Assembly (NCBI RefSeq): GCF_026151205.1
Contig: NC_087082.1
Location: 14,109,365 to 14,169,364 of the forward strand
DNA: 60,000 nucleotides
Direction of reading: 5' to 3'
Source: Bolinopsis microptera
Lineage: Eukaryota; Ctenophora; Tentaculata; Lobata; Bolinopsidae
The notes under the pieces are model-generated. The model made no database searches. It saw only the letters and a list, made by a program, of their open reading frames with translations, and was not told the DNA's origin. Numbering within the stretch: position 1 is the stretch's first letter; each line of letters opens with the position of its first letter. Positions 32,601 through 46,972 of the stretch are shown here, in pieces. Position numbers and translations under genes: made by a program.

Positions 32601-34190
32601 AAATTTTCCTCTGAACAACCACCAATTTGAACAGTTTTGGGGATGGAAAATTTTTGCCCACACATAAACCAATAAAAGTCCAATGTAAATGATGTTTGGG
32701 TTATTTGATTAACCCCAAAAAATTGGAGTTGCTGGGAAGTCCAAAAATCTTTCGGAAAAAAAAAAAATTGGGAATTTCATTATGGTATTCCCCATTACTC
32801 TGTTGTTTCTCTTTTTCAGTTTTTTGAATCTGAAATTTCCAGATACAACGTAAATATTAACAAGTGGTTTTTTTACCGAAATTTCTTGATCTGCAACCAT
32901 ATTTTTAGTCAGTCAACTATAGATGGGCAAAATGAACACAACGATTGGGGTTGCGGGGGAAGGTTTTGATTTTGGGTTCGGGAGGGATGGGGGGGCCTTC
33001 CCACACGGCCAAAATATTCTTAAACAAAAAAATACGGTTATAGGGGGGGTTTTTGTATTTTCAAAAATAATTCTGTTTTTCCCTTTTTTCCAGAATATGG
33101 AAAATTTTCTAAAAAACAATGACAAATAATTTTGACAGTTTTAGTGATGAAATTTTTTTGGCCCAACAAAAAAACCCAAATAAGTTCAGTTGTTACAGGA
33201 TTGGATTGGGTTATCAATTATCCAAAAAATTGGGAGAGCCTGGAAGATCAATACACTCTCGAAAAAAAAAAATTCACACTCTTTGTCCCATTGTACTCTG
33301 GTCCCATTTTCAGGTTTTTTGAAGCAGAAAAAATTTTTTTGTATTCCAAGGGGCCCGGGGGATTTTTTACCAATTTTTACCGAAATGTCTTGATCTGGCA
33401 AAACCATATTTTAGTCAGTCAAAAACTGTATTAGATGGCAAATGGACACCGATTGGGGAGCTGGAAAGTTTTTATGTATTTGGGGGTCGGTGGGGAAAAG
33501 CCTTTCACAGCAAGTGAAAAAATCCTTAAAAAAACAAAGCGTTAATACGTTGTATATTTTCAAAACCTCTGGGCGTCCATTTTCAGATATGAAATTTTTT
33601 AATGAACGAACAACATTTGTGGGACCAAGTTTGGATGAAAAATTTTTGGCCCCACAAAAACTAAAAAGTTAATGTTTTAGATTGATGGGATGATTATTGT
33701 ATACCCAAAATTTGGGGAGTTTTTGCTGGGCGGGAAGTCAAAATCTGCGAAAAAACAAAATATGGGGAAAAATTTTCATAATTGTTCCCATACTTCTGTT
33801 CCCATTGTTCAGTTTTTGAAGCTTGAAAGATTTTCCACGGGGGGGCCGAAAAATTAATTTTTTACCTGTTTTTTTAACCGGGAATTTTCCTGGATCTGAC
33901 AACCCAATTTTAGTTCAGTCCAAAATTTAAAGAATGGCAAATTGGCGGAAAACACGGGATTGGGGGGGTTTTGCTGGAGTTTTGATTTTGGTCGGAGGAA
34001 GCTCACCCGGCAGATAATTTCTTAACCAAAACGAAACAACGTTCTGTAGATTTTTCAAAAAAAATATAACTCTGTTTTCCCAATTCCCTATTTATGAAAT
34101 ATTTCGCTTGAACACAACACAGTTGACATTTTTTGCGATGGGAAATGTTTTTGTCCCACAAGGGGGGGGGGTCCCAAAACTACCAAAAAA
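29624..34190 (+). repeat. 366-bp satellite, third block in low-quality sequence
   Basis: It begins as normal satellite, then from about 29730 every unit is swollen by runs of extra bases. Equivalent points (gatatg) fall at 31131, 31597 and 32088, spacings of 466 and 491 instead of 366. Roughly ten units. The landmarks gtcccattttcag, gctggaagt and aggaagctcacagcag remain readable. Confidence 0.9.
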
Positions 34191-37140
34191 ATTTCGATAC
34201 GATTCTTCAAAAAATTTTAGGGGTTTTTTTTGCGTATCGTTATTTTTTTTCGTATTTTTTTTGGTATTTTTTTAACCAAAATGTTTTTTACCTACTAGGA
34301 AAAATAAAAACGGAACAATTATTCCAGAGGAACATGGATCTATACCATCCAATTGGTTTTCTTCCGTTGGTATCTTTGGTTTATTTACCACTGTATGGGG
34401 CCAATTCAGGAGAAGGATAAATAAGGGGGGGACGAAGCAATAAAAAAAAAAAAATGCAGTGAACAAATTAATGAAAAAATGCAACAAAATTTACTCGATT
34501 ACCTATACAATTAATAAATTGGGGAAGTTTAGTGCTTGTCAAATTTTTCACACGTAAGGCGTTAATATGTCAAAATCCCACTGGGGGTATTATCACCCAA
34601 ATTTTCAGGATATTATGATTGTATTAATTTTGTGGAATTTATGAAGGTATCTTCTTTTGAATGGCTTACATCCAAAAGAATTTTATTTTGCCAAAATACG
34701 CATACTTTTAAAAAAAATCTGGTAAGTTTGGGGTTCCCTAAAAAACGAAAAAATTTAATCGGGCTTCGGGGCTGGAAACCCATGTTTTTTTGAAAACGGG
34801 GGTGGGGCCCAAAAAAGTCAGTACCCATACGTTAGCCTTTTATAGAGCTCCGCCGTGTAGTATTTATTTGAAGAAAGCTGTTGGCTTTTTGGCAGGAAGA
34901 TGGGCATACTGTATTTATTAACTTATGGTTCGAGGATTCCGTCGGGTCAAAAATTTGGATAAAAAATTCGGGGAAATATTTTTTAGAACCACCACGTTGG
35001 CCCATTTTTTCAATTTTCCAAAAAAACACCTATATTGTTTTTCTCTGGGAACTTGCTCTTGAAAACCCCCTTAATTTTTTGTTTTCAGGAAGGTACGGTT
35101 AGTTAGATTATTACCAAATGTTGCATATGGATCTGAATAACATGAGGCAAAAAACGGGATTAGAAATGGACGGAAAAGGTTAATTTTTTTCAACGGCAAT
35201 TTTTTCTGTATTCGGTTACACAAATTTATTTGGACCAGGGGTGATTTATGTTGGGGGGAACCCCCCCCACCGTGGGGGGGATGACCCACGGGACAACCTT
35301 AAATTGGGGGGGGGGGGGTGGACCCTTTAATACATTTTCTTCATTTTAAATGTTTTACGGGGGGTAGTAGTGTTAAAACGGGGGACACTTTTATCCACGT
35401 GGATTAGGTAAAACCAATTCACCTGATCCCACACGTATACACGAATAAAAAAACTTCGTTATTATTTATGGGCTTTTCATATTCGGTCTTCTGAGGAAAG
35501 CTGTGTTATACTGGTGTCGAATTTCTTTTTCATGGGGGGGGACAAAACGTAAATTTCGGGAAATAGGGCCAAAACCACATTTCCCTATAAAACATTATTT
35601 TAGGACTGTTCCGGGACTATCCCAAAAAACTATCAAAAATAAAAATTGTGAAAATTGGGAACCTCCCATTTGGGAAAAAAAAAAAAATTTAAAAACGCGT
35701 ATATTTTTTCCAAAAGTTTGACAAATTTTCCTCGATAACCAGTGGTGGTACTAAGGTTTCTTTACCAGAAAGGGACTAAGTATTTAAAAATTGGGTGGCA
35801 CTCAGTGGGGGGGGGACTGAGCTATAAAGGCCAACGTTGGGTTAAATGACATGTGTGCCCACCCTGTATATTTTATTTAATTTATATAGGGAATTAAGGG
35901 GGGGGGGTGGGGGACTATTTATATGGGCAGCACCCAAAACATTTCATTGTATTATATATTTTCTAATTTTCAGATCTCTCTTTAGGATTAAAAATAACTT
36001 TATTACACAAATTGAGGTTATTTGTTTTATATAGTTAACAAACTTAAGTTCTTAGGGATTAACAAATAAGAGGGGAAAAAATAACTTTCAAATGTTCTTC
36101 TTTTAGGTGATCATCTTCAAAAAGTTTTCTTTTGAAGGTAAATTATCTCTACCATCTACCATCGGTCTTCCAACCAACACACATATTATGGTTTCTGATG
36201 GGTAGTAGGAAATCAAATAGGAAGTTAGTGGGGTTACACGGGCCCAGTACAGACGGACTGTTTCGGCTGTTTCGCATTGCGACTATTATTTGCGATGTTG
36301 ACATGATATCAGGAGGCCTGCCCCGGCGGAAAACTTGGCCCATGCTTGCTTGAATTTTTTTTTTTGGTTTCGAACCCATACCCTGGGGTCACCAAGGCAC
36401 GGAACTTACACGGAGTTTTTACAGTCTTTTACCCAAAGGCGATTCACATGGCCGGAGAAAGTGAAAACACCCTGGGCCGGGATACTGTTAGCCTTTGGGA
36501 TTTCCGTCCTTTGGGGGGGCGTTTGTATGGGGACCTATGCCATTGATGACCGACCGGTCCGGTTTTCCTTTGAACTTCTCAGCAGCAAGTATACAACATT
36601 ATGGTACCAGGGCGGCCCGTCGGTTGTGAGGGAAACTCCAGGTGGAAACTGGGTTATTAAATTCTTCCATTTTTCCATACATTTACATCATTCATTGGGG
36701 GCCCTTCCAGCTCAGCATCTTTTCCCTGTAATCATCATCAACACTTAGAGGTAACAGTATTTCGGGTTTCAAGGTAGGTAATTCGAGTTTTCCGCACCAA
36801 ACGTGGGGAACAGCCTTTGTTGTTGGAGCCCACGAAAAATTCATAAGTTCCTTTCCCCCATGTCGGATTTTGCCTTCCCTGAGTGCTTTCCTATGTTTTT
36901 CTGGAGGGGCTGGTTTGGTCTCTGCACCTTTGTTATCCACCCGGTGTTTTGGCTTGGGATTTCAGGAAATTTCAGTTGTTCTTTTTTCCACCGAGTGTGT
37001 TTTGGGCAACGGTCATAGTTTCGCAAAAAACAAAAGATGGGCTTGGCCCTTTCGCATCAAAGCTCAAGGAGACCGATTTTTTTCCTTGGCTGCCCCCGTG
37101 CACCAAAACCGGGAAGCACCTCGGTATGGTTTTGGTCGGC
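34191..37140. other. Unique-looking stretch in the low-quality block
   Basis: Not satellite. No protein family recognised on either strand, and reading frames are unreliable here. A real gene exon could be hidden by frameshifts. Confidence 0.4.
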
Positions 37141-39180
37141 GTCCCTTTCCTTTTCCTTTGTGGGAAGGAAAGGGAGGGAAGGGGATGGGGGGTACTGAGG
37201 GGATTTTACTGAGGAGGGGAAGGGGGGGGAGGAGGAGGGAGGAGGAGGGAGGATGGAGGGAAGGAGATCAAAAGGACGAGGGGGGGGGTGACGGAGGGAC
37301 GGGAGGAAGGGGACGGGGACCCATTGGGTGGGGAGGGACTCTGGTAGGGGGGGGCGGAGGGGGGGGGGGGGGTGGGGACCTGGAGGGGAGAGGCGAGAGG
37401 GGAGAAAACTGGGGGATGGGACTTTTTGAGTGGGGGACAGAATTAGGGAAAGGGAACTTGAAAAGAGGACTGAGGAGGATGTCGTAATTAACGGGGCGAT
37501 GGGGTGGGACTAATGAGGGGGAAGGGACGGCCCCCCGGGGACTGATAAGAAAGGATGGGGAAGGAAGGAGGAGGAGGGAGGAAAAAGGACTGGCGGGGAA
37601 AGGGGGGACTGGAATGAGGGGGAGGAGGTCTGGGGGGGAGGGGGGGGGGGAGGAACTGATGAGGGAGGGGATTGATGGGGGGACTGAGGGGGGGGAGGGT
37701 AGGGGAGGGGGAGGGAGGAGGAGGGGATGAGGGAAACAGAGGAGGGGACTGAGTGGAGAAAGGGAGGAGGTGGGAGGGGAGTGGGGGGGGGACTGAAGGA
37801 GGGTTGGGGACTTGGGGGTAAGGAGTAAGGAAGGGACGGGAGAAACTAGGAGGATAAGGAGTGAGGAAGGAGGGGGGGGGTGAACGGGGGAGGGGGTGTG
37901 GGGGGGAACTGGATGAAGAGGAGGTACTGAGGGAAGGTGGAAGACAGGGGGGGGGGGGGGGCTGTGGTGGAGGGGGGACTGAGGGGGGAAGGAGGAGGAA
38001 GGAAGGGATGGCAGTACTATGGGGGGAGAACGGAGGGAGAGACGACTATTAGGGGATATGGACCTTGAGGGAGGAAAGGGGGGGGGGGGGTGGTCTGATT
38101 GAGATGAGGGGGGAGGTGGGAGGAAGGGGAGGAAGAAAAGGAGGGGGAGGAGGATTGAGGAAACCTGGCGAGGGGAGGAGGGTTGAAGAGGATAGGACTC
38201 AGGAGGGAGGGGGGATGAAGGGGTAATTTTTTAACTTTAAGGAGGAGGAAAAGGAGAGGGGGGGGGGTAAAACTTGAATGAGGAAAAGGAGTTAGGAGGG
38301 GAACTTCCGGAGGGAGGAGGGGGAGGGGGGGGGACTTCAGGAGGAAAGAAGACTAAGGGAGGGAGGAGGGGAGGGAGGGGGAGGGAGGAGGAGGGGAGAG
38401 GAGGGGAGGGGGGGGACGGGGGATGGGTGGGACTTGATGGAGGGCGGGAGGAGGTCTAAAGACGGAGGTAGGGGGGGACTGGGAGGTGACGAGGAGGACC
38501 TGGAGGAAAAAAAAATTTGAAGGAAGGGACGATAGACGAGGGAGGGGGGACAACTTATAGAGGGAGGGGACTGAGGGGACCGAGGGGGGGGGGGGGACTG
38601 GAGGGAGGGGGGGTGGAAGAATAGAGGGAGGGGGGAGAACAATGGGGGGGGATGGGGGGGGATCTGAGGAGGGAGAAGGACTGAGGGAGGGAGGGAGGGA
38701 GGAGGGTAAAAAGGGTGAGGTGAATACGGGGCGAGGAGGGGGAGGGGACTGAGGGGACGAGAAAGCGAAGGGACGAGGAGGAGGGGGCCGGACTGATTAG
38801 GGAAGGAGAAGGGAGGGGAGGATTTTGAGGGGAAGGCTGGGGGAAGGACTTGATTGAGGAGGAGGTCTGGGGGGAGGACTGATTTGAGGAGGAGGAGGGG
38901 GAGGGGGGGACTGAAGAAGACTTGAGGAGGAGGGGAGGGATAGGGGGGACTGGGGGAAGTAGGAGGGAGGAGTGAGGGGACTGAGAGGAGGAGGAGTTTT
39001 TGTTTATTTTTACTGGGAGTGGGAGGGGGAGGAGGGGACTGGAGGGGTAGGAGGGAACCTGGGAGGAGGACGAGGAGGAGGGAGGGAGGGACTGAGGACT
39101 GAGGGAAAGGGGAGGATGGAGGGGGGACTTGAGGGAGGGACTGATGAGGGAGGACTGGATTTGACTTTAGGCAATGTGTG
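37141..39180 (+). repeat. Purine-rich, G-dominated repeat tract
   Basis: About 2 kb almost free of C on the plus strand, built from gggactgagg, gaggagg and ggggagg motifs, probably a short minisatellite blurred by sequencing error. Long open frames on the opposite strand (Pro/Ser-rich) are composition artefacts. Many G runs suggest G-quadruplex potential, though run lengths are not trustworthy. Confidence 0.75.
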
Positions 39181-40264
39181 GACGATACCCACCCCCACCC
39201 CCAAATGTAGATGATTATAAACATTTAAGGGGTTGCAGTGTGTTTTTACTATCCCCCCCACAGTGGGCTATTTATTTGTTTTGTCATAAAAGACCGGACT
39301 CCAAAATATAAAACACCGGTTATACTAGTGGGTTGTACTAAAACATAATAATACAAAAGTAAAAAATACCAGAATAAAAAATTCATTTGGAGCAGGAAAA
39401 CCAACTTCGATTTTTCACAAGAGGGGGGGCGGAAAAGGCAACTTCGGGTTTCTGGGGGGAAGTTAACCATTCGATAAACTCCAACTAGTAGGTGGAAAGG
39501 GCATACTTGCCCCTGCAGTGGAAAAAACACATATAAATACTTATTTCTAACTAATGGGGAATGTCCCTTTGTGGTTCGTTTTCTCAATCCCAACCCCAAT
39601 TATATAGCATTTACGTATTATGTAGGGGGGGGTTTGCTGGTTAGAAAATTATATCACCCTCTTCTGAAGAGGTTTTTAAGGTAGGGGGAATTTTCAATTT
39701 TTCGTAAATTTCTCAATTTTTTTCGATTTTTCCGATTTTCGATTTGTGGGGGGGGCCCTCATCAAAAACCTTTCCATATCGGGAAAAATTTCCACGAATC
39801 GGGTTGGGGTGACCAATTTACCAATTTTATAAAAAAATAAAAATTTTGGAATACCCCAAATAAATCCCAAAATTTTTAATAAAAAAAACAAAAAAACGAT
39901 TATTTAACAAAAAGGGAGCGTAATTTTTCATAATTTTTGTGTTGGGTTTTTTTCTGGGGGGTTTCAATCCGTGTTATGTGTTTGGCACCCCCCAGGTTTT
40001 ATGTATGATACCATGGATTGGTTTTAACCATAATATAATTTTTACTTGTTTTTATTCTGCTAATAGTTTGAAAAGCTTAGATCTGATTAATTACGAAAAA
40101 GGATGTGTGATTCCTTCTATTTAATCCAAAAAAAATTGGGGGGGGACCGAATTTGTAAAAAATTACGAAAAAAAATTTTACGGGAAAAAAAAATTTACGA
40201 ATCACCGAATTTGGAAATTTTAGGGGTTGTTTTTGTCTTTGTAAATTCTTTTTGTTAGGGTTGG
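39181..40264. other. Unassigned low-quality sequence
   Basis: AT-rich, error-laden sequence between the purine tract and the next satellite block. No feature supported. Confidence 0.4.
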
Positions 40265-43200
40265 GAACCCCCCCCACCAAAAAACTAAAATTTAGTTCAG
40301 GTTTAATGATGATTGGTTTAATGATTACCAAATTTTGGAAGTTTTTGCTGGAAGTTTCAAAAATCTCGAAATAAATAAAAAAAATTGGAAAATCATAAAG
40401 TTTCCATTAACTCCTTGTTCCCCTATTTTTTCAGTTTTTTGAAAGCTGAAATTTCCAGGCCGATCAATTTTTAACCAGTTTTTACCGAAATGTTCTTGAT
40501 CTGCATAAAAAACCAATTAGTCAGTTCAATAAATATATGGGATGGCAAAATTGACACGATTTGGGGGTGCTGGGTGGAAGTTTGATTTTGGGGTTACGGG
40601 AGGGGGGGAAAAGGCTCACAGCAAGGGGAATTCTTAACCACAAAAAACGTATAAAATACGTTTGTTTATTTTTCAAAAACCTCTGTTTCCCATTTTTTTT
40701 CCCAAAATATGGAAATTTTTTTTTTCTGAACCCCAACCCATTTGGGGACCAGTTTGGATGGAAATTTTTTTGTCCACAAACTATTAGTCAGTTTTTAATT
40801 GGGGATTGATGGTATATGATTTACCAAATTGGGGAGTTGGTCCTGGAAGTCAAAATCTCGAAATAAAAAATTCGGGGAAAATTTTCATAATTGTCCCAAT
40901 GTTTACTTTCTGTCCCATTTTTTTTCAGTTTTTGAAAAGGCCTGAAATTTCCAGGGCCGGAAATTTTAATCAGTTTTTTACCGGGGAAATTTCTGATTCT
41001 AAGCATCCAATTAGTCAGGTCAAAAACTATTAGATGGGCTAAAATGGAACGATGGGGGGTTTGCTGGGGAAGTTTGATTTGGGGTTCGGGGAGGAAAGCT
41101 CCTCAGCAGAAATTCTTAAAAACCAAAACAGGAAAAAAAATAAACGTTGTATTTTTCAAAAAGTCTCTGGTCCCCATTTACCAAATATGAAAATTTTTCT
41201 GAAACAAACACCACATTTGGGGGGTACCTGTTTTGGGATGACAATTTTTTGGGTTCCACTGCAAAAAATAATAAAAAACTAAATTTTAGGGTCAGTTTTA
41301 ACATTCGTGGGGTTGGTTATGATACCAAATTGGAGTGCCTGGGAAGTTCAAAAATCTCGAAAAAATAACAAAATAAAAAAAAAAATTGGTAAAAGAAAAA
41401 TTCTCATTAATGGCCCATACTCTGTTCCCATTTTGTTCAGTTTTTTTAGAAAGGCTGGAAATTTCCCAGGGGGCCGGGACAAAATTTTACAGTTTTTTAC
41501 CGAATTTTCTGATTCTTGGCAAACCCAAATTTTAGTTTCAGTAAGTCTAAACTTATAGGATGGCAAAATTTGGAGGGGGGGACACGGGATTTGGGTTGGC
41601 TGGAATAGTTTTTGATTTGGGGTCGGGAGGGGGGAAGCATCACAGCAGTAAAATCTTAAACCAAAAAACGTAACGGTTGTTATGTTGTTTCAAAAAAACT
41701 CTTGTCCCATTTTTTCCAGATATGAAATTTTTCTTGATTCCAACACATTTGGGGACAGTTTGGGATGGGAAAAATTTTTTTGCCCACCAATAAAACCAAT
41801 TAGTCAAATTAAATTTGGGATGAATTGTTTGAATAACCAAAATATTGGGGGAGTTGGCTTGGGAAGGTCCCCAAATTCCTCGAGGGAAAAAAAAAAATTT
41901 GGGGGGAACAAAATTCATAAAATAATGGGTTTCCCCATTACTTCTGGTTTCTTCATTTTTCCTGTTTTTTCGAGCTGGAAACAATTTCCAGGGGCCGTAA
42001 ATTTTCTTTTTACAGGTTTTTTTACCGTATTTTCTGATCTGCAAACAATGTAGGTCAGTCAAACAAACTATAGGTGGGCAAATGGACCACGATTTTGGGG
42101 GTAGCTGGGAATGTTTTGTTTTGGGGGTCGGAGGGAAGCTCACCAGCAGGAAATCTTTAAACAAAAAAAAACGATAAAGTTGATATTTTTCAAAAAAACC
42201 TCTGTCCATTTAAATTTTTGTTCAAAATATTTGAAATTTTCTTGAACCACCAACATTGACAGTATGATGGAAGGAAAAAATTTTTTGCCCAACCCAAAAC
42301 CAAGTAAGGTCATTTAAAATTTGTGATGAGATTGTGATTTTACCACCTACAATTGGAGTTTTGCGTGGAAGGTTCCAAAAAATTCCTCGGGAAAAGAAGG
42401 AAAAAAAAAAAAAAAAATTTGGAATAAAAAATCATAAAATAGGGTCCCAATACTACTGTTTACCCATTTTTCAGTTTTTTTTGAATGCTTGAAAAAATTT
42501 TTCCCAGGGCCGAAATTTTTTATTACGGGTTTCTACCCGAATTTTCTGATCTTGCAAAATACAAATTTTTAGGTCTGTCAACTTTTTAGGATGGGCAAAA
42601 AAAAATGGGTCCACGGATTAGGGGTGCTCGGGAAGGTTTTTGATTTTTTTGGGGGTCGGGAGGGGAAGCTCCCCAGGTAGAAAAATTCTTAACAAAAAAC
42701 GAAAAAAAGTTTGGTATTTTTTTCAAAACAACTCTGTTCCCATTTTTCTAGGATATAGGGAAATTTTTTTCTAAACCACCATTTGAACAGGTGGTGTTTA
42801 GGATGAAAATTTCTGTGCCCTACCAAAAACCACTTAAGTCTGTTAATTAGGATGGATGGGTATCATTTTTACCAAAATTTGGGAGTGCTGGAAGGTCATT
42901 ACATTCATCGAAAACAAAAATTTCACCCCCCCACTGTTCTTCCATATTGGACTCTCGTGTCCATTTTTTCCAGTTTTTGATAGGCTGAAAAATTTCCAGG
43001 GGGGGGGCCGAGATTTTTACAGTATTTTTAACTGGAATTTTCTGATCTGGGCAAATATAACCCAATTAGGGCCAGTCAAATCTATAGGATGGGGCCCAAA
43101 TGGGACACGATTGGGGTGGCTGGAAGTTTGATTTTTGGGGTCGGGGAGGGAGGGGGGAGGAAGCTTTCACAGTAAGAAAAATTCTTAATCAAAAACGGAA

Positions 43201-46200
43201 TAAATAGGTTATTGTATTTTCAAAAACTACTGTCCCTTTTTCCAGATATTGAAATTTTCGTAAATACACCTACATTTGGGACAGTTTTAGAGATGAAAAT
43301 TTTTTGGGGGCCCACCAAAAACCCAAATAAGTTTCCAGGTTTAAAATTGGATGATGGTATTCCATTACCAAATTTGGAAGTCTTGCTGGAAAAGGTTCAA
43401 CATCTTCGAAAAATTTGTTCCAACCCCCCCCCACTTGTTTTTGTCCCCATTACTTCTGGTCCCCCATTTTTTCAGTTTTTTGAAGCAGAAAATTTTCAAG
43501 GGGGCCTAGATATTTTTTACAGGTTTTTACTGAATTTCTGATCTCGCAAAACCAATTTAGTTCCACAGTTCATTCACTTAGATGGCAAAATGACCACGAT
43601 TGGGGTGCTGGAAAGTTTGATTTTGGGGGTCGGAGGAAAGGGGCTCACAGGCAGGAAATCTTAAACAAAAAACACGAAAAAGGTTGTATTGTTCCAAAAC
43701 TCTGTCCCATTTATAATTTTCAATTATGAACATTTTCTGTCAACATCAAAATTTGGACTGTTTGGGAATGGGAAAAAATTTTTTTTGCCCCACAATAACC
43801 AAATAAGGGTCATTTAAAAATGATGATAGGTATTGGATTTACCCAAAACATTGGGAGTTTGGGCTTGGAAGTCAAAAAATCTCGGGAAAAAAATTGGTAG
43901 GGAAAATCATTATGGTCCCCATAACCTCTGTCCATTTTCAGGTGTTTTGAAGGCTGAAAATTTTTTTTCCCAAGGGGCCCGGAAAATTTTTCACTGATTC
44001 TACCGGGAATTTTCTGATTCCTGCAAAACCAATTTAGGGTCAAGTCAAAAAACTTTAAGAGTGGCAAATGACACGGATTTGGGGGTGCTGGGAAGTATGG
44101 ATTTTGGGTCGGAGGAAATGCTCACAGTAGAAGAAAATCTAAAAAACAAAAACGACAAGGTTTGGGTATTTTTTTCAAAAACTCTGGCTTTGTCCATTTT
44201 CAAGATATTGATAAATTTTTTCTTAAACCCCAACAAACATGTGTGGGGACCAAGTGTTTAAGATGAATATTTTTTGCCACAAAAACCCATTAAGTCCAGG
44301 GTTTAATAAATTTGGTTAGATGGTTTTAATTATTTACCAAAATTTGGGGGGAGTGGGGCTGGGAAAAGTCAAAAACCCAATCTCGAAAAACATTCACACT
44401 TGGGTTGCCCAGTACTTCTGGTCCATTTTTCTGTTTTTTTTGAAAGCAGGAAATTTCCCAGGGGGCCGTTGGGGATTTATACAGTTTTTTTACTGGAAAT
44501 GTTCTTGATTTCTTGCAACCAATTAGTCAGGTTCCCATTAACTCTAAAGATGGCAAAAATGGGACCCCCAATCCTCCGATTGGGGTGCTGGGGAAGTTGA
44601 ATTTGGGGTCGGGAGGAAAAGGGAAAGCTCACAGTAGAAAAAAAATTTTCTTTAACAAAACGAAAATATAGTTGTATTTGTCAACAAAACTCCTTGGTCC
44701 CATTTTTCCCAATAGAATATCGAAAATTGTTCTTTTTACAAAAAAACACACAATTTGACCTGTTCTAAGGATGAAATTTTTTGCCCCACCCCAAAAACCA
44801 TTAAGGTCAGTTAAAATTAGGATGATGGTATCATTTTACCAAACATCTCTGGCAGTGCTGGAAGTCATACAATTTCATCGAAAAATTTTGTTCCACACTG
44901 TCCATTTAACTACTGTCCTATTTTTTCAGTTTTTGAAGCAGAAAATTTCCAGGGGGCCGAGATTTTACCAGGTTTTACTTTGAATTTTCTGATCTGCCCA
45001 AAATCCCAATTTTAAAGTCAGTCAAAACTATAGATTGGCAAATGTCCACCGATTTGGCGGTGCTGGGGGAAAGTTTTTTTTGGTCGGTTGGGAAGCCTCA
45101 ACAGCAGGAATCTTTAACAAAACAGGTGCGAAAAGTTGTATTTTCCAAAAAAATGTTGTTCCATTTTCAGATATGAAAATTTTACTGAAACAAACCCTCA
45201 ACACACATTTGACAGTTTATGGATGAAATTTTTTTTTGCCCCCCACCCCAAATCCAATAAGGTTGAGGTTATAATGTGATGATTTGATGATACCAAATTG
45301 GAGTTTAGCTGGGGAAAGTCAAAACAAAAATTCTCGGAAAAAAAAAAAAATTTTGGAAAAAAACTTAAATTGTTCCCATACTTCTGTTCCCCATTTTTCA
45401 GTTTTTGGGAGCTGAAAATTTCCCAAGGGGCCGAATTTTTTTACAGTGTTTTGGGCCGGAAATTATTCTGGATCTTGGCAAAAAACCCAAATTTAATGTC
45501 CAGTTCATAAAATTTAATAGATGGGCCAAAATAGGGGGGGGGGGGGCACGGATTGGGGTTTGCTGGAAGTTTTAATTTTTTGGGTCGGGGAGGGGGAAAA
45601 CAGCTCCAACCAGCAGAAAATCTTAACAAAAAACTGCGAAAAACGTTGTTATTTTTCAAAAAAAAAACTCTTGTCCCCATTTTTCCAGGATATGAAAAAT
45701 TTTTCTGAAAACAACCACCTACATTTTGTGGGACAGGGGTTTTGGATGAAAAAATTTTTGTTCCACCTAAAAAAATAACTTAATTTTAAGTCAGTTTAAT
45801 TGGATTTTTTATGATGGTAATTGTATTTGATTAACCAAAATTGGGAGTGGCCTGGAAGGTCCAAAAAATCTCGAAAAAAAAAAAAATTGGAAAATAAAAT
45901 CCATTTAATTGTCCCATTTTACTCTGTTCCCATTTTTTTTTCCAGGTTTTTTGAGGCAGTAAATTTCCCAAGGGGCCGAACGTTTTACAGTTTTTTTCCG
46001 AATTTTTGATTTCTGCAAAACCAAAATTTAGTCAGGTCAAACTTATAGGATGGGCCAATTGGGTCCACATTGGGGGAGCTGGAAGGTTTTGAATATTTGG
46101 GTTCGGAGGGAAGCTCACAGGCAGGATAATTCTTTAAACAAAAAACCGAATAAAAGTTGGTATTTTCAAAATACTCATGTACCATTTTCAGATAATGAAA

Positions 46201-46890
46201 ATTTTCTCTGGAAAAAACCCCACAAACATTTGACCAGGTTTGGATGAAATTTTTTTGCCCCACCAAAAATTAATTAGGTCCCAGGTAATTGATTTTGATT
46301 GGGGTATGGATTACCAAAATTGGGGAGTAGCTGGTGAAAAGTCAAAAATTTTCTCCGAAACCAAATTGGAAAAAAATCTTTAATGTCCCATACCTCTGTT
46401 TTCCCCATTTATTGTCAGTTTTTTGAAAGCAAAAGGGGAAATTTTCCAGGGCCGGGGCGAAATTTTTACCAGTTTTTCCCGAATTTTCTGATTCTGCAAA
46501 ACCCCAATTAGTCAGTCCATATATAGATTGGCAAAAAATTGGGGACACGGATTGGGGTGGCTGGAAAGTGTTGTTTTTGGGTCGGGAGGGGAAAGCTTAC
46601 ACAAGCAGAATCTTAACAAAACGACGGAATACGTTGTATTTTCAAAAACAAAAAACTCTGTTCCCATTTTTCAGATAATGGGAATTTTTCTTTTGAACAC
46701 CAACATTTTGGGGGACCAGTTTTGGATGGAAATTTTTGCCCCACAAAAACAAATAAAGTCAGTTTAATTGATGTATGGTATCAATACCAACTTGGAGCAT
46801 ATAGTGGCTGGGGGGAAGCCAAAAATTCTCGCAAAAAAATCAACACTGTCCCCATGCTGACTCTGTCCACATTTTCGTTTTTTTGAAGGC
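40265..46890 (+). repeat. 366-bp satellite, fourth block in low-quality sequence
   Basis: Same landmarks and orientation as the clean blocks (ccattttcag, gctggaagt, tcacagcag, cagtcaactatagatggc), inflated by insertions. About 14-16 units. Whether it is truly separate from the block ending at 34190, or joined by misassembly, cannot be decided here. Confidence 0.88.
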
Positions 46891-46940
46891 CCGTTTTATT
46901 TTTTGGGGCTTAGGAATAAAACAATGATTTGTTTTTCCAT

Positions 46941-46972
<32 letters not shown>

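Noticed and set aside
36335-36748. 137-codon plus-strand frame
   Set aside because: It lies in the low-accuracy block, matches no family, and its neighbours show similar chance frames.
38337-39224. 295-codon Pro/Ser-rich frame opposite the purine tract
   Set aside because: Composition artefact of a C-rich strand in error-laden sequence.
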